64,000 nt of DNA, from contig NZ_SORX01000002.1 of NCBI RefSeq assembly GCF_004405125.1, positions 62,001-126,000 of the forward strand. Reading direction: 5' to 3'. The position numbers and the translations under genes were made by a program. The notes under the pieces were generated by a model. That model was not told the DNA's origin. It searched no databases and saw only the letters and a list, made by a program, of their open reading frames with translations. Each line of letters begins with the position of its first letter. Position 1 is the stretch's first letter. The DNA comes from Jeotgalibacillus salarius (GTDB taxonomy: Bacteria > Bacillota > Bacilli > Bacillales > Jeotgalibacillaceae). Below are positions 55,681 through 64,000 of this stretch, in pieces.

Positions 55681-55956
55681 GTGACTAAACAGCGTAAAAT
55701 ACCTTTACGGAAATGTGTTGCGACGCATGAGATGAAAGAAAAAAAAGAAATGATCCGTATCGTCCGTTCTAAAGAAGGGGTCGTTTCTATTGATCCGACA
55801 GGAAAGAAATCAGGACGTGGCGCATACTTATCTAAAGATAAAGAAGCAATTTTGAAAGCAAAAAAGAAAAATGTACTAGCCAGCCACTTAGAAGCCGAGG
55901 TACCGGACGAGCTGTATGACGAGCTTCTTGAATATGTGGAAGCGGGATCTAAATAA
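55681..55956 (+). CDS. ylxR: YlxR (RnpM) RNA-binding protein
   Basis: This is a 91-residue basic protein of the YlxR family, recently linked to RNase P modulation in Bacillus (RnpM). GTG start at 55681 with SD AAAGGAG. It shows the family pattern RKIPLRKCVATHEMKEKKEMIRIVR and SGRGAYLSKDKEAILKAKKKN. One base separates it from ylxQ. Confidence 0.93.
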   Translation: MTKQRKIPLRKCVATHEMKEKKEMIRIVRSKEGVVSIDPTGKKSGRGAYLSKDKEAILKAKKKNVLASHLEAEVPDELYDELLEYVEAGSK

Positions 55957-56265
55957 ATGAGACAGCCAAAATGGATGTCTTTATTGGGTCTTGCGACTCG
56001 AGCAGGAAAAGTAATATCAGGCGAAGAATTAGTAGTGAAAGAGATCAGAAATAATAAAGCAAAACTCGTCTTACTTTCGGAAGATGCTTCTGGCAACACT
56101 CGAAAAAAAGTGACGGATAAAGCATCTTATTATGCAGTTCCGGTTAGAATGGTTAAAGACCGTTATATACTTGGACAACTGATCGGCAAGGAAGCAAGAG
56201 TTACTGTTGCTGTCCTTGACAAAGGCTTCGCGGATAAACTGATCTCACTGCTCGACGAATCTTAA
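55957..56265 (+). CDS. rplGA: L7Ae-family ribosomal protein YlxQ
   Basis: This is a 102-residue L7Ae/L30e/Gadd45-fold RNA-binding protein that may bind kink-turns. [40 protein letters not shown] is the typical start. It always lies between ylxR and infB. The SD is inside the ylxR 3' end (GGAAGCGGG), and the gene follows the ylxR stop directly. Confidence 0.93.
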   Translation: MRQPKWMSLLGLATRAGKVISGEELVVKEIRNNKAKLVLLSEDASGNTRKKVTDKASYYAVPVRMVKDRYILGQLIGKEARVTVAVLDKGFADKLISLLDES

Positions 56266-56278
56266 CGGGGGTGAACGA

Positions 56279-58444
56279 ATGAGTAAGGTACGTGTATATG
56301 AATACGCAAAAAAGCAAAATGTCACCAGTAAAGAAGTAATTGATAAATTAACAACAATGAATATTGAAGTGAAAAATCACATGGCAACACTAGAGAGTGA
56401 TGCGATAGCAAAACTGGATAAGGCATATACTGGCGGTAAGTCTTCTACAGACACGACGCAAAAACCTCAAAACCAGAACCGCAGCACTCAAAATACAAGT
56501 GGCCAGCAAAATAAGGGTAAAGGCGGCGGTCCTCAAGCCCAAAACCGCGGGCCGGCAAGAGGCGGTCAACAGGGCGGAAAAGGTCGCGGCGGACAGCGTC
56601 CCGGTCAACAGAACCGAGGCGGTAAAAATAACCGTAACCAGAAGAATAAACAGCCATTCCAGCCAACTCCTATGAAACATAGAGAGCTTCCTGAAAAAAT
56701 TACTTTTACAGAATCTCTGACAGTTGCTGCACTGGCGAAAAAGCTGCATCGTGAACCTACTGAAGTTGTGAAGAAGCTGTTCATGGTAGGTGTAATGGCT
56801 ACAGTGAACCAGGAACTTGATAAAGATACAATTGAATTAATCTGTGAAGATTACGGAGTAGAAGTCGAAGAAGAAATCCTGGTGGATTCTACAGACCTTG
56901 AAACGTATTTCGATGAAGAAGTTGAAGCTGGCAAAATGATTGAACGTCCTGCAGTGGTAACAATCATGGGACACGTTGACCACGGTAAAACAACTCTTCT
57001 TGACTCAATTCGTAAAACAAAGGTAACTGCAGGCGAAGCGGGTGGTATTACCCAGCACATCGGAGCCTATCAGATTGACAATGATGGTAAAAAAATCACG
57101 TTCCTTGATACACCTGGTCACGCCGCTTTTACAACAATGCGAGCACGAGGTGCCAAAGTAACGGATATTACAATTCTTGTAGTAGCAGCAGATGATGGTG
57201 TAATGCCTCAGACAGTAGAAGCGATTAATCACGCAAAAGCTGCTGAAGTACCGATTATCATTGCGGTGAACAAGATGGACAAACAGGCTGCTAACCCTGA
57301 TCGAGTGATGCAGGAACTGACAGAGCACGGACTTGTATCTGAAGCATGGGGCGGAGACACGATCTTCGTACCGGTATCGGCTCTGAATGGCGATGGTATT
57401 GACAACCTTCTTGAAATGATCGGACTTGTTTCCGAAGTTGAAGAATTAAAAGCTGATCCTACACGCCGTGCAATGGGAACTGTTATTGAGGCTGAGCTTG
57501 ATAAAGGCCGCGGTTCAGTGGCAACACTTCTTGTACAGGATGGTACACTGCGCGTTGGTGATCCGATTGTTGTAGGTAATACATTTGGTCGTGTGCGTGC
57601 GATGGTAAATGACATTGGCCGCCGGGTGAAAGAAGCAGGTCCTTCAACACCGGTTGAAATTACCGGATTGAACGATGTGCCTTTAGCAGGTGACCGATTC
57701 GTTGTATTTGAAGATGAGAAAACTGCTCGTTCTATCGGAGAATCCCGTGCACAGCAGGCACTTCAGGCACAGCGTGGAGAAAAAACAAGAGTTTCTCTTG
57801 ATAACCTGTTTGAACAAATGAAACAGGGTGAGATGAAAGACTTGAACGTAATCGTAAAAGGTGACGTGCAGGGTTCTGTGGAAGCTGTAGCCGCTTCACT
57901 ACTGAAAATAGAAGTGGAAGGCGTAAATGTGAAAATTATTCACACAGCTGTTGGTGCGATTACTGAATCAGATATTACATTAGCAGCTGCATCAAATGCG
58001 ATTGTCATCGGGTTTAATGTTAGACCGGATGCTAACGCAAAACGTGCCGCAGACGCAGAACAAGTTGACGTAAGACTTCATAGAATTATCTATAAGGTAA
58101 TTGAAGAAATTGAATCTGCTATGACTGGATTACTTGATCCTGAATTCGAAGAAAAAGTGATCGGTCAGGCTGAAGTCCGTCAGACATTTAAAGTCTCTAA
58201 AGTTGGAACAATCGCCGGAAGTTATGTAACTGAAGGAAAAATCACAAGAGATAGCGGTATCAGATTAATTCGTGATGGTATTGTTGTATTTGAAGGCGAT
58301 CTGGACACACTTAAGCGTTTCAAAGACGATACTAAAGAAGTGGCAAAAGGCTACGAGTGCGGTATCACGCTTAAGAATTATAATGATGTAAGAGAAGGGG
58401 ACATTTTTGAAGCGTTTGTGATGGAAGAAATCAAACGTAAATGA
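56279..58444 (+). CDS. infB: Translation initiation factor IF-2
   Basis: IF-2 is the GTPase that places fMet-tRNA on the 30S subunit. It is 721 residues. N-terminal IF2N ([19 protein letters not shown]), then a Gly/Gln/Arg/Asn-rich linker (~55-130), second IF2N, and the G-domain: P-loop GHVDHGKTT (~231), [21 protein letters not shown]. Domains II-IV follow with the C-terminal [18 protein letters not shown]. No clear internal start for a short isoform was verified. ATGA overlap with ylxP. Confidence 0.99.
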   Translation: MSKVRVYEYAKKQNVTSKEVIDKLTTMNIEVKNHMATLESDAIAKLDKAYTGGKSSTDTTQKPQNQNRSTQNTSGQQNKGKGGGPQAQNRGPARGGQQGGKGRGGQRPGQQNRGGKNNRNQKNKQPFQPTPMKHRELPEKITFTESLTVAALAKKLHREPTEVVKKLFMVGVMATVNQELDKDTIELICEDYGVEVEEEILVDSTDLETYFDEEVEAGKMIERPAVVTIMGHVDHGKTTLLDSIRKTKVTAGEAGGITQHIGAYQIDNDGKKITFLDTPGHAAFTTMRARGAKVTDITILVVAADDGVMPQTVEAINHAKAAEVPIIIAVNKMDKQAANPDRVMQELTEHGLVSEAWGGDTIFVPVSALNGDGIDNLLEMIGLVSEVEELKADPTRRAMGTVIEAELDKGRGSVATLLVQDGTLRVGDPIVVGNTFGRVRAMVNDIGRRVKEAGPSTPVEITGLNDVPLAGDRFVVFEDEKTARSIGESRAQQALQAQRGEKTRVSLDNLFEQMKQGEMKDLNVIVKGDVQGSVEAVAASLLKIEVEGVNVKIIHTAVGAITESDITLAAASNAIVIGFNVRPDANAKRAADAEQVDVRLHRIIYKVIEEIESAMTGLLDPEFEEKVIGQAEVRQTFKVSKVGTIAGSYVTEGKITRDSGIRLIRDGIVVFEGDLDTLKRFKDDTKEVAKGYECGITLKNYNDVREGDIFEAFVMEEIKRK

Positions 58445-58719
58445 TTGTCAGAGCGGAATGTGAATTCCATCTACCCCTTTCACACTCGTTAAAAGAAAAA
58501 CGATCTGTGTTAAAGCGGGTCCTTACAAGGGTAAAGCAAAAGTATAATGTTTCCGCTGCTGAGATAGACTATCAGGATAAGTGGCAGCGTACAGTGATTG
58601 AACTTGTCTCAGCAGCAGCAGATTATGCTGCTGCTGAAAAAGAAGTAAAGCGGGCACTTTCATTTATGGAATCTTTTCCTGAATGGGAGCCAGGCGCTGC
58701 TGTGGTAGAAAAGCTGTAG
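58441..58719 (+). CDS. ylxP: DUF503 protein YlxP
   Basis: This is a 92-residue DUF503 protein of a ferredoxin-like fold, always next to infB and rbfA. It shows [50 protein letters not shown]. No established function; the context suggests ribosome assembly or translation. Coupled to infB by ATGA. Confidence 0.93.
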   Translation: MIVRAECEFHLPLSHSLKEKRSVLKRVLTRVKQKYNVSAAEIDYQDKWQRTVIELVSAAADYAAAEKEVKRALSFMESFPEWEPGAAVVEKL

Positions 58720-58755
58720 CGGATACAAATTTTCCTGATAAAGAGGTGGCATATT

Positions 58756-59100
58756 ATGTCATTGCGCTCAAACAGAGTCGGAGAACAAATGAAAAAAGAG
58801 CTTGGCGATATTATCGGTCGTAAAATGAAAGATCCAAGAATCGGTTTTGTAACAGTGACTGACGTTGAAGTGACAGGTGATCTTCAGCAGGCAACTGTTT
58901 ACATCACAGTACTTGGAGACGAAGAACAGCGTGAAAATACATTGCGCGGCCTTGCTAAAGCGAAAGGATTTATCCGTTCTGAAATTGGACAGAGAATCAG
59001 GCTTCGTAAGACTCCTGAACTGTTATTCGAATTCGATGAATCAATTGAAACGGGTAACCGTATTGAATCATTGATCCGGGATTTAAAAGAACGCGAATAA
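58756..59100 (+). CDS. rbfA: Ribosome-binding factor A
   Basis: RbfA is a KH-fold 30S maturation and cold-adaptation factor, 114 residues. It shows [50 protein letters not shown] and the terminal [14 protein letters not shown]-type motif ([20 protein letters not shown]). SD GAGGTGG. It is closed by a strong terminator, the end of the rimP-rbfA unit. Confidence 0.98.
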   Translation: MSLRSNRVGEQMKKELGDIIGRKMKDPRIGFVTVTDVEVTGDLQQATVYITVLGDEEQRENTLRGLAKAKGFIRSEIGQRIRLRKTPELLFEFDESIETGNRIESLIRDLKERE

Positions 59101-59104
59101 GAGG

Positions 59105-59139
59105 AAGGCAGGCAGATCTTATTCTGTCTGCCTTTTTTT
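59105..59139 (+). terminator. Terminator of the rimP-rbfA operon
   Basis: AAGGCAGGCAGA pairs with TCTGTCTGCCTT (one G-T wobble) across a 6-nt loop, followed by a T7 run. Confidence 0.9.
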
Positions 59140-59184
59140 GAATGCGTAGGAAAAACCTATAAAACCTAGGATAGGAGCTTGAAA

Positions 59185-60096
59185 ATGAATGGCATACTCC
59201 CATTGTGGAAAGAACCGGGCATGACATCTCATGATTGTGTGTTTAAAGTAAGAAAAATATTAAGAACTAAAAAGGTCGGGCATACCGGTACACTGGATCC
59301 TGATGTTGATGGAGTCCTGCCAATATGCATCGGAAGGGCGACGAAAATCGCTGAATACATAACAGAGGCCGGCAAGTCCTATAAAGCACAAATTGTGATA
59401 GGAGAGTCGACTGAAACTGAGGATGCTTCAGGAGAGATAATCGATAAAAAAAACGTTGAAACAAAAATAACACTGGAACAATTGCTTGCTGCAGCTGAAC
59501 AGCTTACCGGTGATATTCAGCAGACACCTCCAATGTATTCAGCTGTAAAAGTGAACGGTAAAAGGCTCTATGAATATGCAAGAGAAGGCAAAATGATTGA
59601 ACGTCCATCGCGCACAGTGAAAATTCACCAAATAGAAATTGATGACACTTCACTTGAATATGACGAAACAAATTATACCTTTAAGTTTCACGCACATATC
59701 ATCTGCGGAAAAGGCACTTATATTAGGACGCTGGCGGTCATGTTTGGGGAGTTGCTGGGATTTCCAGCACATATGCTTAGGTTAACCAGAACTTCTTCAG
59801 CACAATTTACTGAGTCAGACTGTGTTACGTTGGAACAGCTTTCAGCGCTGGAAGATCCTCAAACTATTTTAAAGCCGATGGAACTCGGTTTATCCGGATT
59901 GAAGAAGATGACAGTAAGTGATAAAGTTGCTAGTAAAGTAAAACATGGTGCTGTGCTGCCAACACCTGATGAATGGGCAGGTGAAATGGGAGAACCGATT
60001 GTTGTATTTTATCAGGATACCGTTTTGGCTATTTATCACCTACATCCTGAAAAGGCTGGTTATATTAAGCCCGTAAAAGTTATATGGACAGGATGA
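59185..60096 (+). CDS. truB: tRNA pseudouridine-55 synthase
   Basis: TruB makes the universal pseudouridine 55 in the tRNA T-loop. It is 303 residues from ATG 59185 (SD AGGAG); TTG 59179 is closer to the SD than usual. The catalytic Asp lies in KVGHTGTLDPDVDGVLPI. Also QTPPMYSAVKVNGKRLYEYAREG and RCGKGTYIRTL-type (ICGKGTYIRTLA), then a C-terminal PUA-like region. It follows the rbfA terminator closely, as in B. subtilis. Confidence 0.98.
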   Translation: MNGILPLWKEPGMTSHDCVFKVRKILRTKKVGHTGTLDPDVDGVLPICIGRATKIAEYITEAGKSYKAQIVIGESTETEDASGEIIDKKNVETKITLEQLLAAAEQLTGDIQQTPPMYSAVKVNGKRLYEYAREGKMIERPSRTVKIHQIEIDDTSLEYDETNYTFKFHAHIICGKGTYIRTLAVMFGELLGFPAHMLRLTRTSSAQFTESDCVTLEQLSALEDPQTILKPMELGLSGLKKMTVSDKVASKVKHGAVLPTPDEWAGEMGEPIVVFYQDTVLAIYHLHPEKAGYIKPVKVIWTG

Positions 60097-60109
60097 GAAA
60101 GGAATTGTC

Positions 60110-61060
60110 ATGAAAGTAATTACACTTCACCACCCGCATCAAATGAAACAGAAGGATTTTCCACCGTTATCAATCGCTCTCGGATTCTTTGATGGCGTTC
60201 ACCTGGGGCACCAGAAAGTGATAATGACCGCACAGGACTATGCTGTATCACATGGGGTTAAAAGTGCAGTCATGACATTTGATCCTCACCCGTCAGTTGT
60301 GCTCAGCTCAAAAAAAAGCAGCGTGCAGTATCTGTCTTCATTGGATCAAAAAATCAGGAAGATAGAAAAAATGGGCGTCGATTATTTACTGATTGTACGA
60401 TTCACATCTGCGTTCGCTTCACTTGAGCCTCAGGAATTCGTCGATCAGTATTTAATTGGTATACACGCAGTTCATATCACTGCAGGTTTTGATTATTCCT
60501 ATGGAAAGTTTGGCAGAGGGAAAATGGAGACGCTTCCGTTTCATGCCAGAGGAAAATTTACTTCGAGCACAGTTGAAAAACAGGAAGATGAAAATGAAAA
60601 AATCAGTTCAACAAGAATTCGTGAGCTTTTATCAAATGGAAATCCTTCTAAAGCCGCACAGCTGCTTGGAAACTATCATGAAACTGAAGGACTTGTCGTT
60701 CACGGAGAAAAAAGAGGCCGGAAAATAGGATTTCCGACAGCAAACATTGACACATCGAATGGGTTGATGATCCCATCTGCAGGTGTGTATGCTGTAAAAA
60801 TGAAAGTCAGTGATGTGTGGCACGATGGTATTTGTAATGTTGGATATAAGCCGACATTTAACGACCCTGATCATGCAAAGCTCAGCGTTGAGGTTCATCT
60901 TTTTGATTACAATGAAAGTATTTACGGAGAGCATGTAGAGGTGCAATGGATTGAGCGCATACGCAGTGAACAGAAATTCAACGGAGTGGATGAGCTGATT
61001 GCCCAGATAGAGAAAGATAAAAATAAAGCGATTGCTATTTTAGCGCGGCACTTATCTTGA
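60110..61060 (+). CDS. ribF: Bifunctional riboflavin kinase / FAD synthetase
   Basis: RibF (RibC in B. subtilis) makes FMN and FAD. It is 316 residues. N-terminal FAD synthetase domain with ALGFFDGVHLGHQKV and the ISSTRIRELLSNG motif; C-terminal flavokinase domain with VVHGEKRGRKIGFPTANID and GVYAVKMKV. SD AAAGGAA. It lies 13 bp after truB, so they form one unit. Confidence 0.98.
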   Translation: MKVITLHHPHQMKQKDFPPLSIALGFFDGVHLGHQKVIMTAQDYAVSHGVKSAVMTFDPHPSVVLSSKKSSVQYLSSLDQKIRKIEKMGVDYLLIVRFTSAFASLEPQEFVDQYLIGIHAVHITAGFDYSYGKFGRGKMETLPFHARGKFTSSTVEKQEDENEKISSTRIRELLSNGNPSKAAQLLGNYHETEGLVVHGEKRGRKIGFPTANIDTSNGLMIPSAGVYAVKMKVSDVWHDGICNVGYKPTFNDPDHAKLSVEVHLFDYNESIYGEHVEVQWIERIRSEQKFNGVDELIAQIEKDKNKAIAILARHLS

Positions 61061-61074
61061 TAATCAGCTGCAGG

Positions 61075-61106
61075 TTGCAACCGAATTTCGCTTATGGTAG
61101 TATAAT
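61075..61106 (+). promoter_or_regulatory. Candidate rpsO promoter
   Basis: A perfect TATAAT (61101-61106) lies about 95 nt before rpsO. TTGCAA at 61075-61080 is the nearest -35-like hexamer, but the 20-bp spacer is too long, so the -35 is doubtful. Confidence 0.4.
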
Positions 61107-61200
61107 CATGTACGAATGAACCTTTGCTTGGCCTTGCGGTTACTCCGCCGTCTGCTCGGTAACAGGGGATTTTAATAAAAATTACAGGAGGCTATTTATT
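61107..61200 (+). promoter_or_regulatory. Structured rpsO (S15) leader
   Basis: This ~90-nt 5' UTR has GC-rich segments (GCTTGGCCTTGCGG...CTCCGCC...GTCTGCTCGG) that can pair, then SD AGGAGG. S15 autoregulation through its mRNA leader is known in Bacillales relatives; the exact fold here was not computed. Confidence 0.45.
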
Positions 61201-61470
61201 ATGGCTATTACTCAAGAACGCAAGACAGAAATTATTCAGGAATTCCGCACTCACGAAGGGGATACAGGATCTGTAGAAGTACAGGTTGCGATTCTTACTG
61301 AAGATATCAACAACCTGAACCAGCACCTTCGTACTCATAAGAAAGACCACCACTCACGTCGTGGACTATTCAAAATGGTTGGACGCCGTCGTAACCTGCT
61401 GTCTTACATTCGTAAAAACGATGTAGCACGTTACCGCGCACTAATCAACAAGCTTGGTCTTCGTCGATAA
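61201..61470 (+). CDS. rpsO: 30S ribosomal protein S15
   Basis: S15 binds 16S rRNA at the central-domain three-way junction. It is 89 residues, full length: [38 protein letters not shown], then [37 protein letters not shown]. It stands alone between leader and terminator. Confidence 0.99.
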   Translation: MAITQERKTEIIQEFRTHEGDTGSVEVQVAILTEDINNLNQHLRTHKKDHHSRRGLFKMVGRRRNLLSYIRKNDVARYRALINKLGLRR

Positions 61471-61484
61471 GAATGCAATGATGA

Positions 61485-61509
61485 AAAGCGGGCCTCGTCC
61501 CGCTTTTTT
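61485..61509 (+). terminator. Terminator of rpsO
   Basis: AAAGCGGG pairs with CCCGCTTT across CCTCGT, followed by a T6 run. Confidence 0.9.
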
Positions 61510-61535
61510 ATTAGGATAAAATAGTATGATTTTGT

Positions 61536-61572
61536 ACATAGTGAAAAGAACAACAAAAATGATTTACTATGT
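61536..61572 (+). repeat. Inverted repeat in the pnp leader
   Basis: ACATAGT (61536-61542) and ACTATGT (61566-61572) are perfect inverted arms with a 23-nt AT-rich loop, just upstream of the pnp SD. Autoregulatory leader hairpins are known for enteric pnp; this one is weak (7 bp, AT-rich) and may be chance. Confidence 0.3.
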
Positions 61573-61595
61573 TTATTGCAGAAAGGGGTTTTTAG

Positions 61596-63710
61596 ATGGA
61601 TCAGAAAAAGCAGGTTTTTACAACCAACTGGGCAGGCAGAGAGCTTACAGTTGAAGTAGGTCAGCTCGCGAAACAGGCAAGCGGAGCTGCACTTATCCGT
61701 TATGGCGATACAGTTGTATTGAGTACGGCAACGGGTTCTAAAGAGCCTAAGCCACTCGACTTCTTTCCGTTAACTGTTAACTATGAAGAGAGAATGTACT
61801 CAGTGGGGAAAATCCCGGGAGGATTTATCAAGCGTGAAGGTCGTCCAAGTGAACGTGCAGTTTTAACAAGCCGTTTAATTGACCGTCCGATTCGTCCTTT
61901 ATTTCCTGATGGATTCCGTAACGATGTACAGATCATGAGCATGGTAATGAGTGTGGACCAGGATTGTTCATCTGAGATGGCAGCAATGTTCGGTTCATCC
62001 CTATCACTGAGTGTTTCAGATATTCCATTCGGCGGTCCGATTGCAGGCGTAATGGTTGGTATGATTAATAATGAGTTTATTATCAATCCAACGATCGACC
62101 AGCAAAACCAAAGTGAGATGGAATTAATTGTTGCAGGGACTAAAGATGCGATTAACATGGTAGAAGCCGGTGCCAATGAAATTACCGAAGAAAAAATGCT
62201 TGAAGCTATCATGTTTGGCCATGAAGAAATTAAAAAGCTGATTGCATTCCAGGAAGAGATTGTAGCAGCATGCGGTAAAGAAAAGAGAGAAATTGTCCTT
62301 GCTGAGCTTAACGAAGATGTAGCTAGCCGCATCAAGGAGATGGCTGGAGAAAAATTAGTTTCTGCAGTTCAGACTCATGAAAAGCATGCGCGCGAAGAAG
62401 CTATTTCAGCTGTTAAAAAAGAAGTCCTGGCTGTATTTGAAGAAGAAGAAGCAGAAGATGCAATCCTGAAAGATGCGAAAAAAGCGCTTGACCAAATGGT
62501 TAAAGCGGAAGTTCGCCGTCAGATTACGCAGGATAAAGTGCGTCCGGATGGTCGGAAACCTGATGAAATCAGACCGCTGTCTTCAGAAGTTGGAACGCTG
62601 CCAAGAACACATGGTTCAGGACTGTTTACACGTGGACAAACTCAGGCGTTAAGTATTGCGACACTTGGACCGCTTGGAGACGTGCAAATCATCGATGGAC
62701 TTGGACTTGAAGAATCTAAGCGTTTTATGCACCATTATAACTTCCCGCTATTCAGCGTAGGAGAAACTGGTCCAATCCGTGGACCTGGCCGACGTGAAAT
62801 CGGTCACGGTGCATTGGGTGAACGTGCTTTGGAAAAAGTACTGCCAAGCGAAAAAGATTTCCCATACACAATTCGTCTTGTGTCAGAAGTGTTAGAATCT
62901 AATGGTTCAACTTCTCAGGCAAGTATTTGTGCAAGTACACTGGCGATGATGGATGCAGGTGTTCCACTTAAAGCTCCGGTTGCCGGTATTGCAATGGGAC
63001 TTGTTAAATCTGGAGAAGACTACACAATTCTGACTGATATTCAGGGTATGGAAGACTTCCTTGGAGATATGGACTTTAAAGTTGCTGGTACAGCTAAAGG
63101 TGTAACAGCACTACAAATGGATATTAAGATTGATGGACTGACTAAAGAAATTCTTGAAGAGGCATTGATGCAGGCTAAAGAAGGAAGAATTCACATTCTT
63201 AATTCAATGCTTGAAACAATCAGTGAACCTAGAAAAGAACTTTCTGCTTACGCTCCGAAGATCATTCAATTATCAATTAAACCTGACAAGATTCGTGACG
63301 TCATCGGACCGAGCGGAAAAACGATCAATAAAATCATTGAAGAAACAGGCGTTAAAATTGATATTGAACAGGATGGTACAGTCTTCATCGCTTCAGCTGA
63401 TTCTGAAATGAATGCGAAAGCAAAGCAAATCATTGAAGATATGGTCAGAGAAGCGAAAGTGGGTCAGAATTATCTTGGGAAAGTAAAACGTATTGAAAAA
63501 TTCGGTGCTTTCGTTGAAATATTTAATGGAAAAGATGGTCTTGTACACATTTCTGAACTTCAGGAAGAACGTACGAACAAAGTTGAAGATATATTGTCAC
63601 TTGGAGATCAAATTGAAGTTAAAGTAACTGAAATTGATAACCAGGGAAGAGTAAATCTTTCCCGTAAAGCTGTTATCAAAGAACAGAAAGAAAAAGAAGA
63701 GCAAAAATAA
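61596..63710 (+). CDS. pnp: Polyribonucleotide nucleotidyltransferase (PNPase)
   Basis: PNPase is the phosphorolytic 3'-5' exoribonuclease of the RNA degradosome. It is 704 residues. Two RNase PH domains: the first has [31 protein letters not shown], the second has [17 protein letters not shown] and [15 protein letters not shown] (phosphate/active site region). C-terminal KH ([15 protein letters not shown] ~565) and S1 ([20 protein letters not shown] ~645). SD AAAGGGG. Confidence 0.99.
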   Translation: MDQKKQVFTTNWAGRELTVEVGQLAKQASGAALIRYGDTVVLSTATGSKEPKPLDFFPLTVNYEERMYSVGKIPGGFIKREGRPSERAVLTSRLIDRPIRPLFPDGFRNDVQIMSMVMSVDQDCSSEMAAMFGSSLSLSVSDIPFGGPIAGVMVGMINNEFIINPTIDQQNQSEMELIVAGTKDAINMVEAGANEITEEKMLEAIMFGHEEIKKLIAFQEEIVAACGKEKREIVLAELNEDVASRIKEMAGEKLVSAVQTHEKHAREEAISAVKKEVLAVFEEEEAEDAILKDAKKALDQMVKAEVRRQITQDKVRPDGRKPDEIRPLSSEVGTLPRTHGSGLFTRGQTQALSIATLGPLGDVQIIDGLGLEESKRFMHHYNFPLFSVGETGPIRGPGRREIGHGALGERALEKVLPSEKDFPYTIRLVSEVLESNGSTSQASICASTLAMMDAGVPLKAPVAGIAMGLVKSGEDYTILTDIQGMEDFLGDMDFKVAGTAKGVTALQMDIKIDGLTKEILEEALMQAKEGRIHILNSMLETISEPRKELSAYAPKIIQLSIKPDKIRDVIGPSGKTINKIIEETGVKIDIEQDGTVFIASADSEMNAKAKQIIEDMVREAKVGQNYLGKVKRIEKFGAFVEIFNGKDGLVHISELQEERTNKVEDILSLGDQIEVKVTEIDNQGRVNLSRKAVIKEQKEKEEQK

Positions 63711-63714
63711 TTTT

Positions 63715-63742
63715 CAAAAACCGGCTAATCAGCCGGTTTTTC
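63715..63742 (+). terminator. Terminator of pnp
   Basis: AAAAACCGGCT pairs perfectly with AGCCGGTTTTT across AATC. Confidence 0.92.
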
Positions 63743-63771
63743 TATGGTTACGCACGGCGGATGTCTAACCC

Positions 63772-63798
63772 TTCAGTATCTGACTAAAAACTGAAGGA
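63772..63798 (+). repeat. Small hairpin between pnp and mlpA
   Basis: CTTCAGT and ACTGAAG form an inverted repeat with a ~12-nt loop. A third partial copy, TTTCAGTTT, follows. It has no T run. No ORF is visible in the 63743-63898 gap. Confidence 0.35.
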
Positions 63799-63826
63799 TA
63801 TTTCAGTTTGCAGCTTCACAAGCTTT

Positions 63827-63855
63827 TTGAGATGAAAAAATCCTTTAACCATAGT
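63827..63855 (+). promoter_or_regulatory. Weak promoter candidate before mlpA
   Basis: TTGAGA (63827-63832) and CATAGT (63850-63855) have a 17-bp spacer. The -35 is one mismatch off; the -10 is two off. Confidence 0.35.
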
Positions 63856-63898
63856 AAAATATTTCATTAAGTGCAATAAGATTTAGGAGATGTTTTTT

Positions 63899-64000
63899 AT
63901 GATTACACGTCATACGTGCAAAAATGGTCTGAGGATTGTTTATGAGCATATACCGACTGTCAGATCAGCTGCAGTTGGAGTTTGGATTGGTACTGGTTCA
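63899..64000 (+). CDS. mlpA: M16-family zinc protease, 3' end cut by window edge
   Basis: Only the first 34 codons are in the window: start ATG at 63899, SD AGGAGA 9 nt upstream. The visible part, CKNGLRIVYEHIPTVRSAAVGVWIGTGS, is the typical N-terminus of processing-protease-like M16 peptidases; the zinc-binding HxxEH would lie just beyond the edge. Position after pnp matches mlpA (ymxG) of B. subtilis, where the protein negatively affects protease expression. Confidence 0.85.
   Translation, partial: MITRHTCKNGLRIVYEHIPTVRSAAVGVWIGTGS

Noticed and set aside
61781-62335. 184-residue open frame on the minus strand inside pnp
   Set aside because: It lies wholly opposite a highly conserved gene, has low-complexity Ser/Ile-rich composition and no recognisable motif; a codon-bias shadow.
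1-64000. Mobile elements, CRISPR arrays, tRNA or rRNA genes
   Set aside because: No transposase, integrase other than XerC, repeat-spacer pattern or tRNA-like cloverleaf was seen in the gaps.

Overview
The window is a low-to-moderate GC Gram-positive chromosome segment. Gene content and order match the Bacillus subtilis stretch from ylqG to mlpA almost gene for gene: ylqG-ylqH, sucCD, dprA, topA, trmFO, xerC-hslV-hslU-codY, the fla/che operon, sigD-swrB, rpsB-tsf, pyrH-frr, uppS-cdsA-dxr-rasP-proS-polC, rimP-nusA-ylxR-ylxQ-infB-ylxP-rbfA, truB-ribF, rpsO, pnp, mlpA. Every gene I can support is on the + strand. The organism is a motile member of the Bacillales (Bacillaceae or a close family). 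I cannot name the genus from the sequence. I see no prophage, insertion sequence, CRISPR array, tRNA or rRNA.

Region 1 (1-12.3 kb) holds housekeeping genes: the end of a FliK-like gene with a FlhB-C-like partner, succinyl-CoA synthetase, DNA uptake and topology genes, tRNA modification, and the xerC-hslVU-codY cluster. A 163-bp palindromic intergenic repeat of a type common in Bacillales separates xerC from hslV. Two catabolite-response (cre) sites stand out, one on the sucC promoter and one in the long gap before topA.

Region 2 (12.6-38.6 kb) is a 31-gene fla/che operon running from rod genes (flgBC, fliE) through the basal body, export ATPase, hook genes, switch (fliM, fliY), export gate (fliOPQR, flhBA) and placement genes (flhFG) to chemotaxis (cheY, cheB, cheA, cheW, cheC, cheD). 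Most genes overlap or lie within 20 bp, and several use TTG or GTG starts. A good CodY box lies 39 bp before flgB. Two unusual initiation arrangements flank the hook gene flgE: a small upstream ORF, and an 11-bp hairpin between the Shine-Dalgarno sequence and the start of swrD. The operon ends in a terminator, after which sigD has what looks like its own promoter.

Region 3 (39.5-64 kb) holds translation, isoprenoid/phospholipid, DNA polymerase III and RNA-processing genes, split into short transcription units by clear intrinsic terminators. The rimP, rpsB and rpsO leaders carry structure. ylxY, which in B. subtilis lies between pnpA and mlpA, is missing here.

Most of the window is well-conserved core genome. 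The points most worth a second look are small regulatory arrangements: the hairpin-spaced swrD start, the flgE upstream ORF, the sigD promoter with a dyad, the CodY and cre sites, and the ylqG/ylqH pair. I did not find a clearly new multi-gene system.
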